Source: Skeletonema tropicum (taxonomy: Eukaryota > Bacillariophyta > Thalassiosirophyceae > Thalassiosirales > Thalassiosiraceae). From it: a DNA stretch of 64,000 bases. The stretch is from contig CM074127.1 in assembly GCA_037178625.1 (NCBI GenBank), positions 3,100,001-3,164,000 of the forward strand, written 5' to 3'. The notes below the pieces were generated by a model that was given only the letters and a program-made list of their open reading frames with translations, made no database searches and had not been told where the DNA came from. Each line of letters starts with the position of its first letter. Position 1 is the stretch's first letter. Of the stretch, positions 34,362 through 43,489 are shown one piece after another. The position numbers were made by a program, and so were the translations under genes.

Positions 34362-36094
34362 ATGTCCTCAACAAAGAAGCTAAAGACTGAAAATGGTCAC
34401 GTCGACAACGGCGGACTTTGGGAGCTCGACGAAGAAACATTGAACTCTGGTGCTGTCGGGTAAGAGCATTCTGTTCTCAAATGTGTTCTTGGTCATTAAC
34501 CAACTTATCATATGTGCAGACATATTTCTAACTTTGTTTCGGTGACCGCTTCTACAAAACGCAATTATCATTGTTATCGGTCGATAGCTTCACCGCCTCA
34601 CAATTGTTCATAAAAAATCCGGCATGTGTTGCCTACACCTACGATGATGTCATCATGATGCCTGGCCACATCAGCTTTGGTCTTAACGAAGTAGACATCT
34701 CGACGAAGCTCACAAAGAAAATTGCACTCAAAGTTCCATTCGTCTCTAGTCCTATGGACACTGTCACCGAACACAACATGGCTATCTCAATGGCGCTTCA
34801 AGGAGGTATTGGTATCATCCACTCTAACTTTACAATTGAAGAGCAGGCAGCTGAAGTGCGTAAAGTGAAAAGATATAAGAATGGTTTCATCACAGATCCC
34901 ATCTGCCTTTCTCCGGACTAATACAGTTTTGGATGTAATGGAGTTGAAGTCAAAGCACGGCTACTCTGGAATTCCCATCACAGACAATGGTGAGATGGGT
35001 GGAAAGCTCATGGGCATTGTATCGAATAGAGATATTACGTTTATTCGATGATAACTCCATGAAATTGAAAGAGATTATGACGCCACGAGAAAAACTTGCA
35101 GTGGCGAAGGAGGGAGTAGAATTGGTCGAGGCAAATGAGATCTTGAAGGAAACTAAGAAGGGCAAACTTCCTGTTGTGAATGACGACGATGAACTTGTTG
35201 CTCTGATTGCACGCACCTGATTTGCTAAAAAATATTGAGTTTTCTGAAGCGAGTAAAGATCCCGTGACCAAGCAACTCTTGGTCGGTGCTGCTATTGGAA
35301 CACGCCCTGAAGATCGTGATCGAGCTGCTGCATTGGTAGAAGCTGGAGTGGATGTAATTGTTGTAGATTCCTCACAAGGAGACTCTTTGTATCAGATTGA
35401 GATTGTCAAGCATCTCAAGGAATCTCATGAAAAGTTACAAGTGATTGCAGGAAATGTTGTTACGCCTGCTCAGGCGCTTCGTTTGATCCAGGCCGGCGCA
35501 GATGGTTTGCGAGTAGGTATGGGCATCGGATCTATTTGCACCACACAAGAAGTCTGTGCCGTGGGACGTGCTCAGGCTTCCGCTGTGTTCCACGTAGCCA
35601 AGTTTGCACGAAAGTATGGAGTGCCCATTTTGGCTGACGGAGGAATCAAATCGACTGGACATATTACAAAGGCTTTATCATTGGGCGCCTCATGCGTCAT
35701 GATGGGAAGCATGCTTGCAGGTACAGATGAAGCTCCCGGAGAATATTTCTATCAAGACGGGGTTCGGCTCAAGCGCTACCGTGGAATGGGAAGTATTGAA
35801 GCAATGTCAAAGGGAAGTGACAAGCGTTATGTATGGGAGAACAACTCATCCCATTCAATCAAGGTTGCTCAGGGTGTTTCTGGAGCAGTCCAGGATAAGG
35901 GAACTATGCAGAGGTACATTCCTTACTTGACCCAAGGAGTGAGGCATGGAATGCAAGATGCAGGTGTGAAGAGTCTTGATCAAGCATGGGAAGCACTTTA
36001 CAATGACACTCTCAGGTTTGAAATTCGCAGTCCAGCAGCTCAGAAGGAGGGGGGAGTTCATGGCTTGCACAGCTACCAAAAACGTCTCTTCTAA
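34362..36094 (+). CDS. IMPDH: Inosine-5'-monophosphate dehydrogenase whose frame needs three +1 shifts
   Basis: Exon 1 (34362-34459) and exon 2 (from 34588) join to give SGAVG-FTASQLF, as in other eukaryotic IMPDHs. The reading frame then changes by +1 three times. The first is at TAA 34919-34921 (LSPD / NTVLDV), the second at TGA 35049-35051 (RDITFIR / DNSMKL), the third at TGA 35218-35220 (LIART / DLLKN). Dropping one base at each gives 533 residues that align without gaps to yeast/human-type IMPDH. Key parts are intact: [12 protein letters not shown], the two CBS repeats (about 34900-35215), VVDSSQGDS, the catalytic Cys loop [40 protein letters not shown] and the C-terminal [13 protein letters not shown] oxidises IMP to XMP, the committed step to GTP. 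No amino-acid decay is seen, so an ordinary pseudogene is unlikely. Programmed shifting, a recent defect or sequence errors remain possible. Confidence 0.9.
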
Positions 36095-36487
36095 GTAGTT
36101 GAAGCGCGAGTTTAACCACATTGGTTCTGCCTTTGTATTTCTTATAGGAGTAAATGAATAATTATGAGAGTTTATTATCAGCGTGACGACAGTGACCAAG
36201 AATAATGCCTTTTGCTGGAAGTATATAGATTCTTTTACGTGCCCTGCCTGGTAAATAGACACCAACTAAAAGAGGTACATAACAACATAAGGTAGTCATT
36301 TACAATCGAAAAAATGTGAAGAATGGTTGCTCAATAAGTACTGAGGTAGAATGCGCTAGCTGCTAATGAAGGAAAAGACGCGACACAAGTTGTGATTGGC
36401 ACGGATATCGTAACTGCTCTCTGTAGAATAGATGGTTTTCCATTCCCACACACAGTTGTATTGGTGCGAAGCAAAAAGAAATCAACT
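36095..36487. other. 3' flank of IMPDH and of tRNA-Pro, no gene seen
   Basis: This 393-bp region between the IMPDH stop and the minus-strand tRNA is AT-rich. No coding frame or structured RNA is apparent. Confidence 0.35.
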
Positions 36488-36559
36488 GGTCCACTCCGGG
36501 AATTGAACCCGGGACCTCGTCCACCCTAAAGACGAATCATACCCCTAGACCAAGTGGAC
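36488..36559 (-). tRNA. tRNA-Pro (anticodon AGG)
   Basis: Read on the minus strand, 72 nt fold into a full cloverleaf. The acceptor stem is GTCCACT/AGTGGAC with discriminator C. The D arm contains the A box TGGTCTAGGGG. The anticodon stem CGTCT/GGACG (one U-G pair) closes the loop TTAGGGT, so the anticodon is AGG. The T arm is CCGGG-TTCAATT-CCCGG. There is no intron and no encoded CCA beyond the chance CA. The body closely follows other eukaryotic tRNA-Pro(AGG) genes. Confidence 0.95.
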
Positions 36560-37191
36560 TGCCTTGTACGACGTGTTTCACTAAAATTCATAATCATAAT
36601 TTCAAGTTGCGGTGAAGTTGACATGACAGTACTTTGATGGAGTTGAACCGCAGAGGTGGGGGAGAGGGGAGGTTGAGTGAGGACTCTCACTCTCACCTGT
36701 CGAGAGGCAGTTGAGAGTAGGAGGGAGGAGGAACTTACCATCACCTAGCACAGGTGACAAGAGGAGTGCGGACTTGCCACTGAACTAGAGATACCTAGAC
36801 TGCACTCCTCTTATTACCTAAAATGGGCAAGTTCAGATCCAGCTTGCCCAGTAAACAGCTCCTGACTACCATCCTAAACTAATCACTTTATAATTGCCCT
36901 TTGGTCAAAAAAAAAAAAAAAAAAAAAAATTTGATGATTGTTGTTGATGAATTGTCTAAGTAGTTATTATCACAGCTCCTCCGAAGAGCTTGGATTTGCA
37001 TCTGGCGATGCTATTGTTTTACGAAAGGAGCAAGATCCTACTTACTACTTACATCACGAGCGCCAAGAAAATTCCCGCCAAAATTGATATACCAATTCCT
37101 ATGTTAAAATGAAAAATGATGGGGTTCGGCTACTTTTTCCCTCTTCCGAAGAAAAAGTAGAGAGATCCTCACCATATGCAATTGATCTCTA
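36560..37191. other. Hairpin cluster followed by a 23-A tract; possible structured RNA or retroposed sequence
   Basis: Three dyads lie side by side: TCACCT-agcac-AGGTGA (36741-36757), AAGAGGAGTGC...GCACTCCTCTT (36759-36769 with 36802-36812, 32-nt loop), and GGGCAAG...CTTGCCC (36825-36831 with 36843-36849). A run of 23 A follows at 36907-36929. On the minus strand, TAGTTCAGTGG inside the long hairpin loop fits the RNA polymerase III A-box consensus. I found no convincing B box or cloverleaf and cannot name an RNA family. The rest of the stretch has no recognised gene. Confidence 0.4.
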
Positions 37192-38388
37192 CTATGTGAA
37201 TGCTGCCGCACCAGCTCCCTGAACCGTATGATTGCCCTCGGTAGCCTGCTGTTCGAATGAACGATTGACATAACCGTCTCTGCGCTCAATCTTGACACAT
37301 TTTGTCTCCTCGGCAGCTGCTACAGCTACTATACTGACTACTGCTCCCGAAGTCTTCCGCTTGATGTTATTAATGATTTGCTCAAGACGCTTGACAACTT
37401 CCGGATGAGAAAAGTGCATCCACGGTTTGAATGAATTATCAGGTTTTTGCTCTCTATCGCTGGTTTATCCAATTCATATCAAACCATGGCCAATTATTTG
37501 ATGGTGGTGCTCAACCCAATGTTCAATCAACTTATCAATGTCTCCTGCAAACTTACGCATTAAATGCGCAAAAGCATTTCCATTCATGTGAGTCATGGGA
37601 AACCCGTTGAATATGAATAATGATGTTACCGCACAACCAAATTACGATAACACATATTTGAGCTCGATTGCAATCTTCTTTGGTAGGATCTTGCTCATGG
37701 ACTCTTCTTCATCATCATCATCATTGGGGTTGTATTCACTACTGTCGCTATCAAAAACATTAAACGTATCAGTAATTTTTCTCTTCTATTAAGAATCATT
37801 TCTAATGATGTCATTATCTTTTGAGAAGTGATCTGCATTTTTGGACATTGCCGCCGGAGAAGTTTGGTCCCTTTCGATCTTCTTTACAACATCACCTCCG
37901 GCATCCTCCTCCTCACTGTTGATACGGACACATCAGTATGCAAGCAAGGTCGTTGTTACTGTTTGCTGCTCCGTCGACAGATTGTAATGTAGCACCAATG
38001 AATCGTCTAAGCCAGACTCGTTCCCTTGCCACTTCTCAACAAGTTCCAGTTTGTGCTGATTCTCATCTTCTCCAAGATGATTACTCGCGCGTAGATTCAG
38101 GCTTAGCCATCGTTGATGTGTCCGCAGACGATGTGAAAGTGGCAGCCGATCCACATCAAAATTATTTGCTGCTGAGGCTTTGATTGTCTCACCTTCTTCT
38201 TGGTAATGGCCCATACAAAAAAGATCCAGCCAAAGCATTTTGTTTACATCATTTGTACCATATCAGAGGAAGGGTTCATTTAGTTTGTTCCAATAGGCAC
38301 CGCTGTATGTCATTTCAGTACAACCATTGGAATCATCTTCCGAACCATTGCGGTAGTGTTTGGCCAATTCTATTGCATATGGCATCAT
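37192..38388 (-). pseudogene. Decayed coding region: 399 codons in one frame with seven internal stops
   Basis: From ATG at about 38388 to 37192 a single minus-strand frame keeps protein-like composition throughout. Recognisable stretches include TYSGAYWNKLNEPF, SHRLRTHQRWLSLNLRAS, VFDSDSSEYNPNDDDDEEES, MTHMNGNAFAHLMRKF and HFSHPEVVKRLEQIINNIKR. It is interrupted by stops whose first bases are 38265 (TGA), 37935 (TGA), 37791 (TAA), 37788 (TAG), 37644 (TAA), 37476 (TGA) and 37467 (TAA). No frame change is needed across 1.2 kb. All seven stops could come from CGA, CAA or CAG by a single C-to-T change. Coding-like sequence may extend upstream in another frame (ITAIYAVLCLAAEFANV, about 38410-38460). 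I do not recognise the family; a dead transposon gene or a dead host gene are both possible. Confidence 0.55.
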
Positions 38389-39484
38389 TTATGTGAACAT
38401 CATTCTTCCTTACATTCGCAAATTCAGCAGCCAAACATAGTACTGCATATATCGCGGTGATAGACCAAACACCCGGTTGAGACTGAGTCGATAGTTGCCT
38501 CGCACAGAGAATTACCAAGTACGTGTGTTGACATCATCTGAGACGCGTTTGATCAACTCAACTAAGAGCAAACGAGCATATAAGCATGTCGAGTCTCTGC
38601 GACGTCTCGCCAAGACATGTCGTCACGGGAGCGGAGTCAAAATTTTTGATGGTGAGAGTTTCTCTCTCCTAGTGCAGTATTTTGACGGTAGGTTGATCAG
38701 TGAGTTTAGAGACGCGATTTCAATTACTGCAACAGGAGATTGTATATTGACTACATTATTAGATGCTTCGTCAGTAGGGGTGCTCGGCTTGTGATTGGGT
38801 TCTCATGGTCACTAAAAAAGTTGCTAAGTGATGAAAAACTCCATACTCACGGAATTGGCAGCTCCGTTACCAAAAAACTCCAGTGTGACCCCGCAAAAAA
38901 ATGAAATTATTCCTACGTAGAAATTTTTGTCCTATTAAGCCAACCGCTCTGCTGGAATACTTCAGTTCACAGCAAGGGCTCACCAGACCTTTAACATCTA
39001 TTGATACTGAACTATCAGTACCTTATTGAACTGAACACGTCGTGATTAGACTTGGTCATTTCAGGGCGGCAAAGACATGTTGTGTAGGTGAGATACTAGG
39101 AGCTATCGTATGGAGTATATGTGTACTTAGCAACAGTGTGATAATATCATTGAGAAGGAATTTTTTAAGATGCATCCTGACTTGGAGATAAATATTAGCA
39201 TACGTAGCGTACGATAGGAACTAATAAAAATTCCTCTAAATTTAGTACCGGATTGCAGACGAAGCACGAGATGATACTTCAATTCAGAAAGTCCCAACAC
39301 GTTACGTTCGCCCCTTGCGTTCGTTCGCCAACCCTTGCGCCAACCTCCACCTCAACCCAACATCCAACTAACGTGTCAAATGTACTGGTCCTCATCTCAT
39401 TCATCTCATCGTGCCTAAAATACAATACTCCTACCTCAAACTCAATCTCCCCACTCAGGTTGAATTTGTATTGCCTCTACCATC
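38389..39484. other. AT-rich interval with no recognised gene
   Basis: This 1.1-kb stretch precedes the plus-strand gene at 39485. Its left end may hold an upstream part of the decayed coding region. The remainder has many stops in all frames, and no tRNA or tandem repeat is visible. Confidence 0.35.
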
Positions 39485-40302
39485 ATGGAATTGCATATAT
39501 CCTACGACAGTGATTTTTTGGATTCCGGCTGTAATGCTACTCTGGTGGGAGGAGAGGAAGGGATTTACTTGACAACAGTCGACAATACCATTGGAACTTG
39601 GGTCACCAACTATGCATTTTTGTAGTGGGTCTCCTGGGTGCCTATCAATTCCATTATATGAAAAACCCCAAAGTTACCTATCAACGCTTCTTGTGTACCT
39701 CTGCCTACTTTGGTTTTACAGGCCTGGGCTATGGATTGGCGGGCGTACTTCATCAACTTCGACAGCTCAAAACAGATCCTGATTTTTCATGGGTAGCTTA
39801 TATTTTTACGACGCTTGGTGCGCTGTCGTTGTATTATCAGATTGCTATGAATTACAAAGGCAGTGGAAATCCTAAGCGATGGTATACTACACTTACACTT
39901 TTGATTGGGTTGGCCGTCATTGTGGTGCTTGTTGTCTGGCGTTCCATGCAAGTGGCTGGTATCTACCTAATAGCCTCCCATTTATGGTTTACGATTTATT
40001 ATGCTGCTCTACTCAGGGATTCGATGGCTTGTGTGGGATCCGCTCTCAATTTAATCGGCCTTTGCGTTCAATTACTCTTGGCACCTACTTGTGGAGATGC
40101 TGCCTATGCGGATTGTTTTAAAGACTGTATTTTGCCAGATCCTGCAACATTTAATCACAATGGATTATTTCATGTGATTGTAATTCTGGGACTGCTCGTG
40201 CAACTTCTCGCAGAATTTGTACCAGCTGAATCAGAAACTGAAGAGGAAGATGATGAGGAGCAACAGGAGAAGAATGAAGGAACGCCCTTATTGAACCCAT
40301 AG
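39485..40302 (+). CDS. Multi-pass membrane protein of unknown function with one frame disruption
   Basis: The ATG at 39485 opens a frame encoding MELHISYDSDFLDSGCNATL and then TIGTWVTNYAFL before TAG at 39623-39625. The next frame continues immediately as VVGLLGAYQFHYMKNP and runs to 40302. The continuous first membrane helix spans the junction, so both parts clearly belong together. A -1 change in the T5 run at 39617-39621, or a +2 skip at the TAG, gives about 271-272 residues. Six or seven hydrophobic helices are visible. The acidic C-terminus ends EGTPLLNP, containing an acidic dileucine pattern (ExxxLL) typical of sorting to vacuole-like membranes. A late helix preceded by FNHNGLFHVIVIL recalls His-containing motifs of CREST-type membrane hydrolases, but this is weak. 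The T5 run makes a one-base sequence error a serious possibility. Confidence 0.65.
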
Positions 40303-40356
40303 AACAGCAAGCGAATTGTTGTACGCGTAAATTATTAATGCACTTTGTTGTATGCT

Positions 40357-41253
40357 CTATTCTTCATCTACTGCTATGCAACGAAGTTCGTCTATGCTTT
40401 CATTGATAGATTGCACTGTGAGTGATATTTTCTTTTTCAAAGTTTGAATGCTTTCCTTGAGTAACTTTGCTGCTCTTTCATCTGCGTCATTTCCCACGCC
40501 CAATTCAGAATTGTTCAATCTTAGTCTCTCGAGATGAAGTGCTGCAGTAAAATTCAATTTGTCACACTCGTGCTTTTGCAATTGTTCAACAACCGTGAAT
40601 ATATCCTTTCTTTTGTGTTGCTCTAACAATGATGACTTTGCTGCATTAATGGTATCGCTCAAGACAGAAAATGATGCAGTGACTTTTGCACAAAGAGCCG
40701 GATAATCTGTAATATCTCTCGAAAGTAAAATTGTTGATAGACCACTGTGAACATCAAATTGTTGCAGAATAATAATATTGAGTACTTTCGATTGCAGAAA
40801 TGAAACCAAACACACATGATATGCATACACATATTCTCACTCTTCGTATATTTTGTAGGTCGATACCCTCTCTTGCTGCGCTCCAAATATCATACCAAGT
40901 AGGTCGGAGATGCTCATGGATCTTACTTTTGATTTGATCTCTTCTCCTCTCTTGATTCGTGCTTGCTTCATAGCCTCGTGCCTAGCATCTTGTTCTAATT
41001 CTCCCCTATTTTCAGAATCATCATTATCTGCTGCACCAGTAGCACAATCACATGCTGAAAAGTTGGCAGGATTTGTAAATTCAAGCTCTTCGGAAATGTC
41101 AATCGTTTGTCCTCTTCCCTTCAATTCGTCGGGGACAGTTTTCTTCGAAATGTGTTGTTCGCCTGTTTTGGCCCGATCCGATAGGATAGACAGGGCTTCC
41201 TGGATAGCAATTCCCTTCTTGGGTGCAGATGATGCTACTGTCGGCGGCGTCAT
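40357..41253 (-). CDS. REX1-B family protein (required for excision, DNA repair)
   Basis: Exon 1 (41253-40841) and exon 2 (40744-40357) are joined by a 96-bp intron with GTGAGA donor and TTCACAG acceptor; the split codon gives KIYEED-GLST. The product is about 266 residues. The conserved part spans the junction: FGAQQERVSTYKIYEE, then DYPALCAKVTASFSVLSD and VEQLQKHECDKLNFTAALHL. This pattern follows REX1-B, first found in Chlamydomonas as needed for DNA damage repair and present in animals as REX1BD. The N-terminal half is acidic and poorly conserved. Biochemical function is not established. Its stop lies 54 bp from the convergent membrane-protein gene. Confidence 0.75.
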
Positions 41254-41587
41254 GATATACTCTCCTGTACTTGTCCTAATTTATTGGCAACACCGTCAGT
41301 TTCTACTGAAAGCGATCATTGTCATGATCTTTCGAACCTCTTCGGTGATTTTCTTCATTTTCATGTCGTGCATTCATCCGTTGCTCCAGTCTCCATTTTA
41401 CCGGTGTACGTCATCTTCCCCTTCATCTTCAACAATCTTCAGCTTCAGCAAAGCAAGGCAAACAGCAAACAAGTTTTGCAGAAGGCATGCTTTGAATCTT
41501 CATTCTGTCCTACTGAAGATAAGGACAACAAATAAGGAGTAGTTCTGGGGATGACAGTCAATAGATAGAAGCAGCTATCGCAATTGC
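41254..41587. promoter_or_regulatory. Divergent promoter between REX1-B and the DUF445 gene
   Basis: This 334-bp gap lies between two divergent starts. It has open frames that continue antisense from REX1-B but nothing recognisable. Regulatory function is inferred from position only. Confidence 0.3.
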
Positions 41588-43425
41588 ATGAAGATGATGT
41601 CTACAACGCGGCATCTAATGATTTGCCTCACAATGCTTGCCTTGAGCATCTGTCGAAGTTCCGCTTCGATGAAAACGACTGCTTTCAATCAAGGAACATT
41701 TCCATCACATTATAATCAGCAGAGGCATGTAAGACGGATAATACATACAGAATCAATGTCGAAAAATAGTCACTTTCCATCTGTCAGTACGCAGTCGCGT
41801 CATAGAGTCATATGCCAATCATCAGTGATAGAACCAGTTGTGATAGGCGGCACCTCAATAATTGGACGACTTGTGCGCCACGGCGTAACTACGTTCCTGT
41901 CAAATTGGAAAGCATATAGCGCCATACCGTTAGTCGCTGGATTCGTTGGCTGGCTGACAAATTACCTTGCTGTGCAGATGATATTTTTCCCAATAAAATG
42001 GCGAGGGATACCTATTTATAAAGTGGAAGGGGAACCACTCGGTTTAATAGGCTGGCAGGGGATTGTACCAGCAAAGACTCTCAAAATGTCAGAGTCAATG
42101 GTTAATACTACAATAAATGAGCTCTTGACAATGGAAGAGATCATACAAAGGCTCGACCCTGACAAGGTTGCTGACATTCTTTTGCCAAAGAGTGGACAAA
42201 TTGTGCAGCCTTTCATCGACGAACTTCTCGCCGACGAACCGAAAGCACTCAAAGAATTTGCAACAAACTATGCAACAAACAATGAAGGATGGGTTCAACA
42301 AAGGCTTGCTCACAAATTCCTTCGCGACTTGACTGTCGATGTGCAAGATAACATTGGCAGCGTATGTAATCTACGAAACTGTGTCGTGAACATGATGATG
42401 TCAGATCGATCACTTCTCGGGAAACTATTCAAAATATCAGGAAAGGATGAACTGATTTTTCTTGTTGACAGTGGGTTATGGTTTGGATTTCTTCTCGGTA
42501 TGATACAATTGGTTGTCTCACTTTACTGGGATAATCCATGGTCATTGAGCATAGGCGGTCTCATAGTTGGACTGGCCACGAACTGGTTGGCGCTCAAGTG
42601 GATATTTGAGCCAGTCAATCCAGTGAAAATTGGGCCAATCGTATTGCAAGGGCTGTTTCTAAGGCGGCAGAAAGAGTAAGTGCGAAGACGAGACGTATGA
42701 TGTTGATTTAGCGTGCCGTGCTAATCCTTCTATTTACGTATGCTTATGGCTTGGCTCACTTTTCGCACAACAGAGTATCAGCAGATTTCGCAAACTTCTT
42801 TGCAACTAAAGTGCTTACATCACGGCAATTATGGAGTTCTATGCTCACAGATCCAACAACCCTGCCGGAATGGGAAGAACTACTTGCGAAGAGGTTTGCC
42901 GCTTTCGCGAAAGATACTACCTTGAGTTGGGTGGATCTCACACCAAAATCTAGAAAACTAAAAGCAGCTGCTACAAGAACGTGTTCGACTCTGCTGAGTT
43001 ACTTGACTGATCTTCATGAGTACGTTGACAAGGCTCTTGAAATTGAACCAACCTTGCGAGCAAGAATGATGTCAATGTCTTCGACTCGGTTTGAAAGGGT
43101 TCTGCATCCAATTTTTGAGGAAGATGAACTGACTTTAATTCTTTCGGGTGGTGGTCTAGGGTTTTTAGCTGGGCTGATACAACAACTAATCTCGACAGGT
43201 TCCCTAGTGTTGCCTCGTTTCAGTTTTGGAGGGCAAACGAAGATGATGTCAACAGTTGGAAGTATTGTTGGAATTTATATCGTATCCATAGCATTGAAGC
43301 CTCGGAAGAACATGATATTATTCATTAAAAGGTTGATCGACAGAACGCGACAGCTCAAACGGAAGACCCGCTCCTATTGGAAAAGGAAGAGAAGATTCTC
43401 GGACTCAACTGATTTGAGCAGATAG
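41588..43425 (+). CDS. DUF445 family membrane protein with N-terminal signal sequence
   Basis: The ATG at 41588 starts MKMMSTTRHLMICLTMLALS, a clear signal peptide. An intron from about 42678 (GTAAGT) to the CAACAG ending near 42772 restores RRQKE-VSADFANFFATKVLT, giving about 580 residues. The N-terminal DUF445 unit shows PLVAGFVGWLTNYLAVQMIFFPIKW, IGWQGIVPAKTLKMSESM and later GLATNWLALKWIFEPVNP. The repeated GWLTN/NWLA..KWIF..P motifs are the hallmark of this family, known from bacteria (YheB type) and some algae. Four or more membrane helices are present. The secretory-type N-terminus suggests ER or plastid envelope routing; no clear A-FAP motif is visible. The molecular function is unknown. 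It converges with COG5 with about 64 bp between stops. Confidence 0.85.
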
Positions 43426-43489
43426 ATAATGACAAACTGGTTGAAAACTTGGTTAAATTAAGAAAGGTGATCGTAAGGTATGATCAACT

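Noticed and set aside
34916..35221. Very short introns as the cause of the IMPDH frame changes
   Set aside because: At each site the conserved residues on both sides align without a gap once a single base is dropped. There is no room for GT-AG introns, which are about 74 bp or more elsewhere in the window.
40745..40840. Break between the two REX1-B open frames considered as a frameshift
   Set aside because: A GTGAGA-TTCACAG intron of 96 bp joins them with a clean split codon and a conserved sequence across the junction.
40910..41542. 210-codon plus-strand open frame over the REX1-B gene
   Set aside because: It is antisense to the conserved REX1-B exon and runs into the divergent promoter. 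Its hydrophobic part has no family signature.
42678..42772. Stop between two halves of the DUF445 gene considered as another frameshift
   Set aside because: A GTAAGT donor and a CAACAG acceptor remove it and restore RRQKE-VSADFANFF in frame. It is an ordinary intron.
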